A DNA stretch of 64,000 nt from Panacagrimonas sp052386745 (GTDB lineage Bacteria; Pseudomonadota; Gammaproteobacteria; Nevskiales; Nevskiaceae), in assembly GCA_052386745.1 (NCBI GenBank), contig JBQTJW010000022.1:34759-98758 (forward strand). The letters are read 5' to 3'. The notes beneath the pieces were generated by a model that worked only from the letters and a program-made list of their open reading frames with translations, ran no database searches and had not been told where the DNA came from. The translations under genes and the position numbers were made by a program. Of this stretch, positions 1 to 9,280 are shown in pieces. Numbering within the stretch: the stretch's first letter is position 1; each line of letters opens with the position of its first letter.

Positions 1-1
1 G

Positions 2-355
2 ACCGAGGTGGAAACACCGTACCGGATGCGCCCTTCGGGGTCGTCAAGCAAGCTCAGGGCGATACCCGACGGATTGAAAATACTTCGGGCCATCGCGAGG
101 CTGCTCAAGGAGGAGCGCCCCTTGATGTTCTTCGGCGTGGTCGCGACCCTGCTATCGCTGGTCTCCCTGATCCTCGCAGCTCCTCTGTTCGTGGAGTTTG
201 CACAAACTGGCTACGTGCCCAGAGTGCCAACCGCGGTGCTGTGTACCGGCACGATGGTGGTGGCCATGCTGGCAGCGACCGGTGGAGTCGTTCTTGAATC
301 GGTCAAGCGCGGCCAGCGAGAGATCAAGCGCCTGCTTTACCTGCAAAGCCGTTGA
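2..355 (+). CDS. Glycosyltransferase family 2, C-terminal part (cut by window edge)
   Basis: The frame is open from the first bases and ends at TGA 353-355, so only about the last 117 residues are visible. They start with the Y-R-x-R-x-x-G-x-S-S-K-L segment and a following D-G that close the catalytic domain of polyprenyl-phosphate glycosyltransferases of the DPM1/GtrB type. Two hydrophobic helices follow (about FFGVVATLLSLVSLILAAP and LCTGTMVVAMLAATGGVVL) and a basic tail. This is the usual layout of membrane-anchored family 2 enzymes that load or use a lipid-linked sugar at the inner membrane. The family call is fairly secure; the sugar and acceptor cannot be told because the catalytic domain lies outside the window. 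Confidence 0.7.
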   Translation, partial: TEVETPYRMRPSGSSSKLRAIPDGLKILRAIARLLKEERPLMFFGVVATLLSLVSLILAAPLFVEFAQTGYVPRVPTAVLCTGTMVVAMLAATGGVVLESVKRGQREIKRLLYLQSR

Positions 356-815
356 TTCAATGCGGACCTCGAGGGTTGGCCGTGGCCAGCCACTCGGCCG
401 CAACCGGTGCGTTCTCAAAATGACGGGTGGAAGCGGCTTTTCGAGCGCAGAGTGACGACTATGCCCGGAACCAGCGATGGACCTCAGTTTTCCGGGCATG
501 CGAGCGCCACTTGTGCGAGTGCTTCCGGGCTGCGCAGCAAAATCCCCTCGCCATTGCTGCCGGAACCGCGGATTTGGCTGGCTGATCGGCGGTCAACATT
601 CGCCGGATCCCGAATACAGGTTCCTGCACAGTGCCGGGAACTTGACGCAAGGATCACCGGTAGCACCGGCGGGACCGCCGGAAAGCCGCCGATGAGCGGT
701 GCAAACGGCAGGATTGGGAGCTTTGACCGTCTTCGGCCCGGCTCCCAAGATACCTCCACTGGCTCCACCGGCCAGATTCACCACCGAAATCACTGTCATT
801 CACTGGAGTTATCCC
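356..815. other. Gene-free stretch upstream of flp
   Basis: About 460 bases between the glycosyltransferase stop and the pilin start. No frame here has both a plausible start and family-like content. The stretch must hold the flp promoter. I see GC-rich inverted repeats near 655-680 but no convincing sigma-70 or sigma-54 element. Confidence 0.5.
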
Positions 816-986
816 ATGTTCAAGAAAATCATTGCACGTCACCAGGAAGGCGCCAGCGCCATCGAGTACGCCCTGATCGCGGGTCTGATTGCTCTGGCCA
901 TCATTCTCGGCGCCGGTGCTTTGGGTACCGGACTCAGCACCAAGTTCAACGCCATCGATACTGAAGTTCAAAACGCTGGCACGTAA
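816..986 (+). CDS. flp: Flp/Fap-type IVb pilin
   Basis: This 56-residue protein is the major pilin subunit of the Tad pilus. It has a short basic leader (MFKKIIARHQEG), the class IVb processing site G-A-S-A-I-E-Y with the conserved Glu-Tyr pair, and one long hydrophobic helix (ALIAGLIALAIILGAGALG) that would anchor the subunit and pack the filament core. The ATG at 816 is chosen because GGAG lies 8 bases upstream and because Flp precursors begin only some 10-15 residues before the cleavage site. It opens the Tad locus, and a strong hairpin follows it, consistent with making far more pilin than assembly machinery. The prepilin peptidase needed to cut it is not in this window. Confidence 0.93.
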   Translation: MFKKIIARHQEGASAIEYALIAGLIALAIILGAGALGTGLSTKFNAIDTEVQNAGT

Positions 987-1029
987 GAAGTCTGGTAAGG
1001 GCGGATGTAGATCAAGGACTCTTATCAAA

Positions 1030-1060
1030 CAAAGTTGCCCGGGATGACCGGGCAACTTTG
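1030..1060 (+). terminator. Strong hairpin after flp
   Basis: A perfect 13-bp stem (1030-1042 with 1048-1060, arms CAAAGTTGCCCGG and its complement) closes a 5-base loop 43 bases after the flp stop. No clear T-tract follows, so it may be a partial terminator or an mRNA-stabilising 3' end. Either would raise pilin mRNA above the downstream cpa genes. Confidence 0.7.
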
Positions 1061-1251
1061 CCGGTTTGAAAGATGGCAATTTGGGGTGGGCGAGTATCTA
1101 CACACCCAACCCAGCCCGGCGCAGAACGTTTTTATGTCGGTTTGTCGTGACGTAGTTTGACGATGCCCCGGCCCATTCTCCGGGGAACCGGTAAGGCCGA
1201 TACTGGCGGGCCAACCGGGGGCAGCACAGGCGTTGGACATCAGGGGAACCC

Positions 1252-2268
1252 ATGAGCAGCAAAGCCGCAAAGATCATCGCCGCCATCGCCGTGCTGCTGA
1301 CGGTGATCCTGGCCATGGTGGGGTACCGCGTCAGCCGGACGTTTGCCGAAGACGCGCAGACGGCTGCCAGCGTGGTGAAGCCGGAGTCGGCCGTCGAGCA
1401 GGCCGCGCCCAAGTTGCTGGCGGTGGTGGCGGCCCGGCCGCTCGCGGCCTATCACAAGATCGACAAGGATTCGGTGCAGCTGGTGGAAGTGGCCATTGCC
1501 CCCACCGACTACTTCACCAGCGTGGACCAGGTCATTGGCAAGGAGCCGCTGACCGACATTGACAGCGGCGCGCCCATCACCGGGCGTTACTTTGCCCAGG
1601 GCAACCCCCTGGCCAAGGCCATACCGCCGGGTTTCCAGGCGGTGTCGGTGGATATCAGCGACGTGATCGCCGTGGGCGGATTCGTGCGCCCGGGTGACGT
1701 GGTGGATGTGCTCATCTACCTCAAGGGCACCCAGGACGTGCAGGAAGTGCAGGCCCGCGTGCTGCTCAGGAGCGTGCGCGTGCTGGCCTACGAGGACCTG
1801 ATCACCGAGCGCCCGGAAGGGCTCAAGGAAGAAGAGAAAGCCAACCGCGCCAACGAAAACCGCCGCACGCGCACCGCGGTGCTGGCCGTGCCCCTGGCCG
1901 ACACCACGCGCCTGATGCTCGGCGCCAGCATCGGCGATCTCCGCCTGGCCCTGCATGGCCTGAAGCCGGAGGAACAGGTGGTGGCGCTCAACGCGGGCGA
2001 CCCGGCGACTTCCACGTCACCCGCGACGGGTGCTGGGGGCACGCCGGAAGCCACCCCGGCAGCTGCCGCGCTGCCCATCAGCGACGCCGCGCTCAACGAG
2101 GCCGCGCGCAAGCTCGAAGCCGACAAGACACCGCCGCGACGGATCACGCCGGACAAGATCATCACCGCCGAGCAGCTGGGTTACATCGAGCCGCCGCCGG
2201 GCAAGAAGGTGGTGCGCCAGCAGGTGTACGTGTACCGGTCTTCCACCATGGAAACGGTCACGCCCTAG
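1252..2268 (+). CDS. cpaB: Flp pilus assembly protein CpaB/RcpC
   Basis: A 338-residue protein with an N-terminal membrane helix (about residues 7-23), a SAF domain at roughly 50-115 (VVAARPLAAYHKIDKDSV onward) and the RcpC/CpaB domain to about 230. A low-complexity Ala/Pro/Thr linker (about 250-280) and a charged tail follow. CpaB proteins sit on the periplasmic side next to the secretin and are thought to help its assembly or gating through SAF-type peptidoglycan or sugar contacts. It is the first assembly gene after flp and precedes the secretin by 95 bases. The ATG at 1252 is the only start that keeps the membrane helix at the N-terminus. Confidence 0.9.
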   Translation: MSSKAAKIIAAIAVLLTVILAMVGYRVSRTFAEDAQTAASVVKPESAVEQAAPKLLAVVAARPLAAYHKIDKDSVQLVEVAIAPTDYFTSVDQVIGKEPLTDIDSGAPITGRYFAQGNPLAKAIPPGFQAVSVDISDVIAVGGFVRPGDVVDVLIYLKGTQDVQEVQARVLLRSVRVLAYEDLITERPEGLKEEEKANRANENRRTRTAVLAVPLADTTRLMLGASIGDLRLALHGLKPEEQVVALNAGDPATSTSPATGAGGTPEATPAAAALPISDAALNEAARKLEADKTPPRRITPDKIITAEQLGYIEPPPGKKVVRQQVYVYRSSTMETVTP

Positions 2269-2363
2269 CGGCACTGGCAGGTTGTTCAGGCAGCAGGTGT
2301 CGCCATCCGGCGGCGTGTATTCGAGACAGCAAGAGCGGATCGACAAGGTTGGGCGCCGAATCA

Positions 2364-3725
2364 ATGAACATCACCCAGGGACCGTGGTACCGTCGCAATC
2401 GCCTGCAGATGACGCTGGCAGGCGCCCTTGCCTGGGGGCTGGCGGGACTGCTGCTGCACCCGGCACCCGCGCGTGCCGTGGACGCCGTGGCGGCCATGCA
2501 GACGCTGAGCGTGGAAACGGGCACCCAGAAGCTGCTGCGTGAGTCGGGCGGGGTCTCCCGGGTGGCGGTGGGTGATCCGACCATCGCGGACGTGAACGTC
2601 ATCAATGCCCGCGACGTGCTGGTGTCGGGCAAGAAGCAGGGCATCACCAGCCTGATGGTGTGGCCGCGCAACGGCATCCGGCCCACGGAGTACCGGGTGC
2701 GCGTGGTGGCGGTCAAGGACCTGGAAAAGGTGGCCAAGGTCGATCCGGAATTTTCCCAGGCCACCATCGAGCGCGGGACCAGCGTGGCCGGGAAGCTGCC
2801 CAACCTGCTGGCCTATCGCCGGGCCAGGCAGGCGGCACTGCCAGCCGCCGAAGGGGCGGTGAGCGACGAGAGCGTGGTGGAAGGCGAGTTCCAGGTGCTG
2901 ACGACCATCAAGATTGCGGAGGTCAACAAGACCACGCTGAAACAGTTTGGCGCCGGGCTCACCTACGGGCGCACAGGGCAGGACGGCAATATCAATTTCA
3001 ACTCGCCGACCGCGCCCACGAGCGTGCTGGCCAATGCGTTCAATCTCATCTTCAGCCCGCATGACATCGGCAACAACGAGACCATCGGCGGAATCCTGAG
3101 CATCCTGGAAAGCAAGGGACTGGTGCGGGTGCTGGCCGAGCCCAGCCTGACCGTCACCAGCGGTCAGACCGCGTCGTTCCTGGCGGGCGGCGAGTTTCCG
3201 GTCCCGGTCAGCCAGGGCGGGCAGGGGGCGTCGATCTCGGTGGAATACAAGGAGTTCGGCGTCCGCCTGTCGCTGACGCCCACCGTGCTGGCCGCCAACC
3301 GGATCGGGCTCAAGGTGGCACCCGAAGTGAGCGACCTGGATTTCAGTGCCGGCATCCAGGTGGGCGGTGTATCGGTCCCGGCCCTGACGGTCAGGCGAAC
3401 CCAAACCGCGGTCGAGCTGGGCGACGGCGAAACCTTCGTCATCTCCGGGCTGGTGAGCAACAACCTGTCCGCCAACGTCGACAAGGTGCCCTGGCTGGGC
3501 GACATCCCGATTCTGGGCGCGTTCTTCCGGTCGGTGAGAAACGAGCGCAAGGAAAAAGAACTCATCATGGTGGTCACGCCGCACCTGGTGCGCCCGTTGG
3601 CTCGCACCGCCGCCCTGCCGCCCTTGCCGGGGCAGAAGTACGACGACTACCGCCCCGGTTTCGGCCACCTCATCTTTGGTGAAAAGGGTGACTTCGAAAT
3701 GACCGAGTCCGGATTCAGCAAATGA
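2364..3725 (+). CDS. cpaC: Type II/IV secretin CpaC/RcpA, Tad pilus outer-membrane channel
   Basis: A 453-residue secretin, the outer-membrane ring through which the Flp pilus emerges. A signal peptide ends near residue 38 (PAPARA). An N-terminal pilus-secretin (BON-like) region follows at about 45-125 (VSRVAVGDPTIADVNVI, KKQGITSLMVW). The secretin core begins at about 165 and ends with the hallmark V-P-W-L-G-D-I-P-I-L-G near residue 380. The ATG at 2364 gives a normal signal peptide; a TTG 15 bases upstream is possible but less likely. The C-terminal tail after the core is short. Position between cpaB and cpaE is standard for Tad loci. Confidence 0.93.
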   Translation: MNITQGPWYRRNRLQMTLAGALAWGLAGLLLHPAPARAVDAVAAMQTLSVETGTQKLLRESGGVSRVAVGDPTIADVNVINARDVLVSGKKQGITSLMVWPRNGIRPTEYRVRVVAVKDLEKVAKVDPEFSQATIERGTSVAGKLPNLLAYRRARQAALPAAEGAVSDESVVEGEFQVLTTIKIAEVNKTTLKQFGAGLTYGRTGQDGNINFNSPTAPTSVLANAFNLIFSPHDIGNNETIGGILSILESKGLVRVLAEPSLTVTSGQTASFLAGGEFPVPVSQGGQGASISVEYKEFGVRLSLTPTVLAANRIGLKVAPEVSDLDFSAGIQVGGVSVPALTVRRTQTAVELGDGETFVISGLVSNNLSANVDKVPWLGDIPILGAFFRSVRNERKEKELIMVVTPHLVRPLARTAALPPLPGQKYDDYRPGFGHLIFGEKGDFEMTESGFSK

Positions 3726-4081
3726 GCGGGCGGGCGGCAGGGGGAGCGACGGGTTTCCTTTGCAAGCCGCCTCGCCCGGACTGAATTTGTTGGAGAATCG
3801 CCGCCGCGGACCCGCTTCCGCCGGCAGCTGACATCGGGACCAGCCTTCGGAACGCGGAGCCTCCAGCAACCGGATTGGACATGAACCCCATCGAGCACCC
3901 CCAGCGAGCACCCGTCGCGGTCGCATTCCCGCTCCCGCGGGCGTCGAGGCACCGCACCGCAAACGGTCCCCGGACCGCGCGGGAAGCCCGCCGTCGCGGG
4001 CGGGAACCAGCGGCTGACGGCGCGTGCCCATCCGGGCCAACATAACGACAAAGCACCAACAGTCCCCGCCCCGGAGAGTTC
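3726..4081. other. Gene-free stretch between cpaC and cpaE
   Basis: 356 bases without a recognisable gene, unusual inside a Tad operon. It contains adjacent GC-rich dyads (CGGTCC/GGACCG at 3964-3977, then a CCCGCC/GGCGGG pair around 3987-4003). A 55-codon frame from ATG 3881 is in phase with cpaE but stops 36 bases before it; I found no support for it as a gene. Confidence 0.4.
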
Positions 4082-5257
4082 GTGAAAACCCAGGCCCTCG
4101 TCGTCAGCGACGATCCGGTTTACCTCAGCTGGCTGCAGAAGTCGGTTCCGGGGATCGACTTTTCGCGCGTGCGGCCGAACGAGGCCGACGATCCGCTTTC
4201 ACGAAACCTGGCGGGCGGGCGCATCGACGTGGTTTTTGTGCAGTTTGCTGCCGACAACCTGGACGCGCGCGCGGCGATGGTGGAGCGCCTGGTGGAGCGT
4301 TACCCCGGCATCGCGGTGGCCGGCATCAGCGACGAAGACGATCCGCCCACGGAGCGGGCGGCGATCCGGGCCGGCGCACGCGATTTCCTGGTGCTGAGGC
4401 GGGACGCCGACAACGCCGCCAGTCTCATCTCACGCATGCTCAAGCGGGCGGCACCCCCGCCGGTGGCAGAGCGGACCCAGCAACGGACGCTGGCCGTGAT
4501 GGGCCCTTACCCGCATGAAAGCATTGCCTTTCTGGCCGAGCACGTGGCGCTGGCCAGCGCCGAGAAGCTCGCACCCGGCCAGCGCACGCTGCTGATCGAC
4601 CTCGCGGCCCCCTACGGCGGAGCGGCGGCGTTCCTGAACCTGGAAACGCCCTACGGCGTGCTGGATGCCCTGCAGGACGTGCACCGCTTCGACGCCACGC
4701 TGATCGACTCCACCTTTCCCAAGCACCGGAGCGGCGTCTACGTGCTGGGCCTGCAGGAGGATCTCAACGGCCCGCCGCACCTGGACGAGGACGAGCTGCT
4801 CAAACTGCTCAACGTGGCGAGCGAGCACTTCGCCTGCACTGTCGTTGCCATCGATGGGCACAAGCCGGTGTCCGCGCTCGGCGCGGTGTGCTCGCGAGCC
4901 GACCGCTCGATGGTGGTGACGGAGCAGTCCATCCTGCAGTCGCGGCATGTGAAGCACTTTCTGCGGGCGATGCGGGCGGAGCAATGCCCGATGGAAGGGG
5001 TGGGCCTGGTGGTGGACAACTACCGCAAGCGCCTGAGCCTGGACCCGCAGAAGCTGGCCGAAACCTTCGGCATTCCACTGCTCGCCTCGCTCGCCACGCA
5101 GCCCGCCGACCGCCTGCAGGCAATGAACACGGGCAGCCCGCTCTTCACGGTGGCCCCGCGTGACGAGTACTGCGCCGGCGTGCGTGCGCTCCTGGCCAAG
5201 GTTACGGGGACGGACGTGCCCCGGGCCGGCGGGCTGCTCGGCAAGCTGTTTTCCTGA
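4082..5257 (+). CDS. cpaE: CpaE/TadZ-like pilus localisation protein with degenerate P-loop
   Basis: A 391-residue protein with an N-terminal receiver-like domain (about 1-120, DVVFVQFAADN and AGARDFLVL resembling degenerate REC strands) and a C-terminal MinD/ParA-like domain from about 135. TadZ proteins mark the pole and recruit the Tad machinery. Downstream MinD-fold features are present (TLLIDLAAPYGGAAAFLNLE, then VVAIDGH and MVVTEQ). The Walker A lysine loop is not: where G-K-G-G-V-G-K-T is expected the sequence reads G-P-Y-P-H-E-S-I. It therefore probably does not hydrolyse ATP, a condition known for some TadZ proteins. GTG 4082 is preceded by GGAG at 4073-4076. Confidence 0.85.
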   Translation: MKTQALVVSDDPVYLSWLQKSVPGIDFSRVRPNEADDPLSRNLAGGRIDVVFVQFAADNLDARAAMVERLVERYPGIAVAGISDEDDPPTERAAIRAGARDFLVLRRDADNAASLISRMLKRAAPPPVAERTQQRTLAVMGPYPHESIAFLAEHVALASAEKLAPGQRTLLIDLAAPYGGAAAFLNLETPYGVLDALQDVHRFDATLIDSTFPKHRSGVYVLGLQEDLNGPPHLDEDELLKLLNVASEHFACTVVAIDGHKPVSALGAVCSRADRSMVVTEQSILQSRHVKHFLRAMRAEQCPMEGVGLVVDNYRKRLSLDPQKLAETFGIPLLASLATQPADRLQAMNTGSPLFTVAPRDEYCAGVRALLAKVTGTDVPRAGGLLGKLFS

Positions 5258-5351
5258 TGAACGTCCGGCCTATTCGCCATGCAGCCCACACCCCGCGGGC
5301 TGATCGGGGGCTGAGCCCGCAGCTTGGCAGGCGGTTTGCCGGGGACGGGCC

Positions 5352-6611
5352 ATGACCGCCGAACAACTGGCCCAGTTCCGCCTGAGCGAGCAGTACCAGC
5401 AGCTCAAGAGCACGCTGCACAAGAGCCTGATCGCGTACATCGACGAACGCGGGCTGGATATCGATGGCTGGGAGCCGGCCCGGGTCGAGCGGTTCGTGAA
5501 CGAGCAGGTGCGGCAGTACGTCATCCAGCAGAAGCTGCCAGTCAATTCACGCGAGACGGAAGTGCTGGCACGGGACTCCCGCGACGAGCTGATGGGCTTT
5601 GGCCCCATCCAGTCGCTGGTCGACGACGACACGGTGAACGACATCGTGATCAACGGGCCCTCCAAGATCTTCGTGGAGCGGGCCGGCAGGCTGTCGTTGG
5701 CGCCGGTGCGCTTCGTGGACGACCAGCACGTGATCCGCGTCATCCAGCGCATCCTCTCGCCGCTGGGCCGGCGCGTGGACGAGTCCACCCCCATGGTCGA
5801 TGCGCGCCTGCCGGACGGCTCGCGCGTGAACGCCATCATCCCGCCCATTGCGCTGGACGGGCCCTGCGTTTCCATCCGCAAGTTCCGCAAGACCGCGCTG
5901 ACCACCGACCAGCTGCTGGCCTCCGGCAGCGTGTCCCGCCCGGCGCTGGATTACCTGAAATCACGGGTGGTGGGGCGCGCCAACCTGATCGTGATCGGCG
6001 GCACCGGCTCGGGCAAGACCACCTTCCTCAACATGCTGGCGCTGTGGATTCCACCCGGCGAGCGCATCGTGACGGTGGAAGACGCCGCCGAACTGCGGCT
6101 GGACCACGACCACGTGGTGCGGCTTGAAACCCGGCCGCCCAACCTGGAAGGCGAGCGCGCGGTCACGGCGCGCGACCTGGTCCGCAACGCCCTGCGCATG
6201 CGCCCCGACCGCATCGTGGTGGGCGAAGTGCGAGGCGACGAGGTGCTGGACATGCTCCAGGCCATGAACACCGGCCACGACGGGTCCATGACCACGCTGC
6301 ACGCCAACACGCCCAAGGACGCCATCCACCGCATGGAGCTGCTGGCCAGCTTCGCCGGCTTCAAGGGCAGCGATGCCTCGTTTCGCAGCCAGATTGCGGC
6401 GGCCATCCACCTGATCGTGCACGTGGCGCGCCTGCCATCGGGCGAGCGTCGCCTGATGTCGGTCGCCCAGCTCGCAGGACATGACGACCGCGGCATGATC
6501 CTGAAAGACCTGTTCCGTTACGACGTGGAGCGGCGGCTGCATCTGGATTTGCGAGAAGGGACAGAAGGGATGGACACGAAGATTCACCCCAGCGAAGCGT
6601 CATCGCCATGA
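5352..6611 (+). CDS. cpaF: Tad pilus assembly ATPase CpaF/TadA
   Basis: A 419-residue secretion ATPase of the GspE/VirB11 superfamily that powers pilin polymerisation from the cytoplasmic face. Visible motifs are G-G-T-G-S-G-K-T-T (Walker A, about 216-224), the Asp box (VTVEDAAELRL), Walker B (RIVVGEVRGDEVLDML) and the His box (MNTGHDGSMTTLHANTP). Length and N-terminal helical region (residues 1-90) fit CpaF. Its stop overlaps the tadB start by 4 bases (ATGA), indicating translational coupling. Confidence 0.96.
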   Translation: MTAEQLAQFRLSEQYQQLKSTLHKSLIAYIDERGLDIDGWEPARVERFVNEQVRQYVIQQKLPVNSRETEVLARDSRDELMGFGPIQSLVDDDTVNDIVINGPSKIFVERAGRLSLAPVRFVDDQHVIRVIQRILSPLGRRVDESTPMVDARLPDGSRVNAIIPPIALDGPCVSIRKFRKTALTTDQLLASGSVSRPALDYLKSRVVGRANLIVIGGTGSGKTTFLNMLALWIPPGERIVTVEDAAELRLDHDHVVRLETRPPNLEGERAVTARDLVRNALRMRPDRIVVGEVRGDEVLDMLQAMNTGHDGSMTTLHANTPKDAIHRMELLASFAGFKGSDASFRSQIAAAIHLIVHVARLPSGERRLMSVAQLAGHDDRGMILKDLFRYDVERRLHLDLREGTEGMDTKIHPSEASSP

Positions 6612-7531
6612 TCGCGGCAATCGTCATCTTCTCGCTGGCGGTGCTCATGGCCGGGTTTGCGATCTGGCTGTTTGTGTACGCCGACCGCCGCGAGCGCAGC
6701 GACGAGATGATGGAGCGCCTGGGTGCCAGCGACGAGCCGCGCATGCCCAAGTACCGCTCCCGGGAGTCGCAACTGGGCAACCCGGTGCTGCGTTCGGCCT
6801 GTCACCTGATCTGGCGCACCGGGTCCGACATGCAGCCGCAGACGGTCACCAGGATCCTGCTGGTGCTCGTGGCGCTGGTTCCACTGGCGCTGTTCCTGTT
6901 CGGGTGGATGGTGGGTACGGGCGTGGTGCTGGGCGGGCTGGTGCTGGGCCTGCTGGTCCTGCGCAATCGCGCCGCTCGCCGGCGGGCGCGCATCGGCGAG
7001 CAGTTGCCGGGCTTCCTGGAGGCGGCCATGCGCGTGCTCCAGGCGGGCAACACCATGGAAGAATCCATTTCTGCCGCCGCCCAGGAGAGCGTGGACCCGC
7101 TCAGGCCACTGTTCCTGTCGGTGGGCCGCAAGGTGCGGCTGGGCGCGCCCCTGGATCAGGTGCTGGTGGAAATGGCGGACATCCACAACATCCGCAATCT
7201 CAAGGTCATTGCCCTGGCGGCTTCCATCAACCGCAAGTACGGCGGCTCGCTGCGCAACATGTTCCGCAGCCTGATCGGGGCCATCCGTGCCCGCGAGAGT
7301 GCCGCACGGGAGATGCGCGCGCTGACGGCGGAAACGCGCATTTCGGCGATTGTGCTGGCTGTCATTCCAATCGGTCTGAGCATTTACATCTATCTGCGCA
7401 ACCGGCTCTACTACGTCGACATGTGGGAATCACCAAACGGCCGCTTTGCGTTGATCATGGCCGTGGTACTGCAGGTGACGGGAGTCGTGGTCATCTACCG
7501 AATGATGACCGCAACCCAGGACAACAGCTGA
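6608..7531 (+). CDS. tadB: Tad pilus inner-membrane platform protein TadB
   Basis: A 307-residue T2SS-F domain protein. Membrane helices lie at the N-terminus (AAIVIFSLAVLMAGFAIWLFVY), at about 80-115 and near the C-terminus (two helices). The cytoplasmic GspF domain lies between (LPGFLEAAMRVLQAGNTMEESI). With TadC it forms the platform that transmits ATPase motion to pilin. It starts inside the cpaF stop and ends inside the tadC start (TGATG). Confidence 0.93.
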   Translation: MIAAIVIFSLAVLMAGFAIWLFVYADRRERSDEMMERLGASDEPRMPKYRSRESQLGNPVLRSACHLIWRTGSDMQPQTVTRILLVLVALVPLALFLFGWMVGTGVVLGGLVLGLLVLRNRAARRRARIGEQLPGFLEAAMRVLQAGNTMEESISAAAQESVDPLRPLFLSVGRKVRLGAPLDQVLVEMADIHNIRNLKVIALAASINRKYGGSLRNMFRSLIGAIRARESAAREMRALTAETRISAIVLAVIPIGLSIYIYLRNRLYYVDMWESPNGRFALIMAVVLQVTGVVVIYRMMTATQDNS

Positions 7532-8457
7532 TGTCACCGCAAACCTTTGCCCTGCTCGTGACGGCCACCATCGCGCTGGCCGGCGCGGCCGTGATCGCGG
7601 TGATCTATTTGGCGGTAAGCGCCCGCAGTGCCGCGAGGATGGAGGACCGTCTGAATCCGGGCGTGCGCAAGCTGGAAACGGGCCGCGAGGGCGTCAAGAG
7701 CGGGGCGCTGGGTGACATCGCGGCGACAGGGCGGAAAATTGGCGAGGCGGTGGATACCAAGAATGAAAGCGCCCGACTGCTGCTCCAGGCAGGCTGGCGC
7801 GACCAGGAGCATCGGCTGGGTTATTACGCTTCGCAGTTCGTGGTACCGGTGGCTTTGCTGGGCGCTTCTTCCACGCTCTGGCTGTTCGGGTCGCCAAAGG
7901 TCACCACTCCGCAGACGATACTGATGGTCTCGGCCGCGGCCATCATGCTTGGCCTCATCATCCCCAAGCGGGTGCTCACCATGGTGGCCGCCGGCAGGAT
8001 GCGGCGGATGAAGGCGGAGATTCCCCTGTTCATCCACCTGCTGGTGCTGCTGTTCGAATCCGGCCTCTCCACTCGCCAGGCGCTGGCCAGCTTGGTTCGT
8101 GACGGCGAGGGTGTGCTCCCGGAACTGGGCAAGGAGTTCGAACTGGTGCTTCGCAAGATGGAAGCGGGCGGCGAGAGTGACGAAGCCCTGCGTGTCCTCT
8201 CAGCATCCATCGCATTGGACGACCTGACCGGAGCAGTCGACCTGCTGCGGCAGGTGGACCGGTACGGCGGTGAAGTGCGTGATCCGCTGCTTGAACTGCT
8301 CAAGACGCTGGAAGAGCGCCGCACCCTGGACATGCGCGAAATGGTCAACAAGATGTCGGGGCAGATGACCATCGTCATGGTCCTGTTCTTTTTCCCGGCG
8401 CTGCTGATCTTTGTCGCGGGCCCGGCGTTCCTGGGCATCATGAAGGCGCTGGGCTAG
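7531..8457 (+). CDS. tadC: Tad pilus inner-membrane platform protein TadC
   Basis: A 308-residue second GspF-like platform protein. One helix lies at the N-terminus, a pair at about 100-150, then a T2SS-F domain (IPLFIHLLVLLFESGLSTRQAL) and a C-terminal hydrophobic helix (MTIVMVLFFFPALLIFVAGPAF). The ATG at 7531 shares bases with the tadB stop. The tadD ATG follows the stop with no gap, so these genes are one translational unit. Confidence 0.93.
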   Translation: MSPQTFALLVTATIALAGAAVIAVIYLAVSARSAARMEDRLNPGVRKLETGREGVKSGALGDIAATGRKIGEAVDTKNESARLLLQAGWRDQEHRLGYYASQFVVPVALLGASSTLWLFGSPKVTTPQTILMVSAAAIMLGLIIPKRVLTMVAAGRMRRMKAEIPLFIHLLVLLFESGLSTRQALASLVRDGEGVLPELGKEFELVLRKMEAGGESDEALRVLSASIALDDLTGAVDLLRQVDRYGGEVRDPLLELLKTLEERRTLDMREMVNKMSGQMTIVMVLFFFPALLIFVAGPAFLGIMKALG

Positions 8458-9246
8458 ATGGCCAGCCCTTCGGTCAGGCAAGGCGCGGCGGCGGGCAGCT
8501 TGGTCTGCGTGCTGCTGGCTGCCACGCTCAGCGGCTGCGTTGCGGTGAAGGCGCAGCAGCGTGTCCTGGCCGATACCGAACGCGAGATCGATTCGGTGGA
8601 CAACCCGGCAAAGCGCGAGGGCATCCACACCGACCTGATCCGCGGGATGCTCGCCCAGGGCCAGTATTACGCCGCGCTGGCACACATCCAGGCACAGGCC
8701 CGCGAAGCGGGGGTGACGCCGGAACTGCAACTGCTGGAGGCGGAGGCGCGGCGCAAGCTCGGGCAGGCCGCGGAGGCCCAGGCGCTGTACAAGGCGCTGC
8801 TCCAAAGCATGTACATCGCAGAGGCCTATCACGGGCTGGGGCTCATCAGTGCGTCCAGCAACCTGCCCGTGGCCATCACCCAGCTTCAGCAGGCGGTGCA
8901 GCGGCGGCCGACCAATGCGGTCATGCGCAATGACCTGGGCTACGCCCTCATCATGGCGCGGCGATATCCCGAAGCCCTGCCCGAGCTGGCAACGGCGGTG
9001 GAACTGGAGGCCGGCACCGGCGATAACCGCGCCCGCAACAACCTGGTACTGCTGATGCTGGTCAAGGGCGACGAGCCCGCTGCGCAGAAGCTGGCGCTGG
9101 AATCCGGCATGAACGAGAAAACCCTGGCCGGCCTGCGCCAGCAGGCTCAGGGCCTGCAACCCAAACCCAAGCCGGCCGCGCCGGCTCCGACCCCGGCCCC
9201 GTCACCGGCAAAACCCGCCGCCGCGGCCCCGGCAAAGAATGGATGA
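8458..9246 (+). CDS. tadD: TPR lipoprotein TadD
   Basis: A 262-residue predicted lipoprotein with a type II signal peptide and lipobox L-S-G-C (Cys27). TPR-type helices at about 65-215 (YYAALAHIQAQAREAG, YHGLGLISASSNLPVAI, AVMRNDLGYALIMARRYPEALP) and an Ala/Pro-rich tail follow. TadD is the pilotin-like outer-membrane lipoprotein that helps the secretin assemble. It abuts tadC directly, which fixes its role by context. Confidence 0.88.
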   Translation: MASPSVRQGAAAGSLVCVLLAATLSGCVAVKAQQRVLADTEREIDSVDNPAKREGIHTDLIRGMLAQGQYYAALAHIQAQAREAGVTPELQLLEAEARRKLGQAAEAQALYKALLQSMYIAEAYHGLGLISASSNLPVAITQLQQAVQRRPTNAVMRNDLGYALIMARRYPEALPELATAVELEAGTGDNRARNNLVLLMLVKGDEPAAQKLALESGMNEKTLAGLRQQAQGLQPKPKPAAPAPTPAPSPAKPAAAAPAKNG

Positions 9247-9280
9247 GGCCCGCCGTCCCGGCAGGCCCTGGAGATGAACG

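Noticed and set aside
356..815. tRNA, small RNA or CRISPR in the flp upstream region and elsewhere
   Set aside because: No T-arm (GGTTCGAATCC-like), acceptor pairing, or regularly spaced direct repeats were found by eye anywhere in the window.
3881..4045. Small frame MNPIEHPQRAP... in phase with cpaE
   Set aside because: It stops 36 bases before the cpaE start, has Arg/Pro-rich composition of non-coding GC-rich DNA, and lies over two hairpins.
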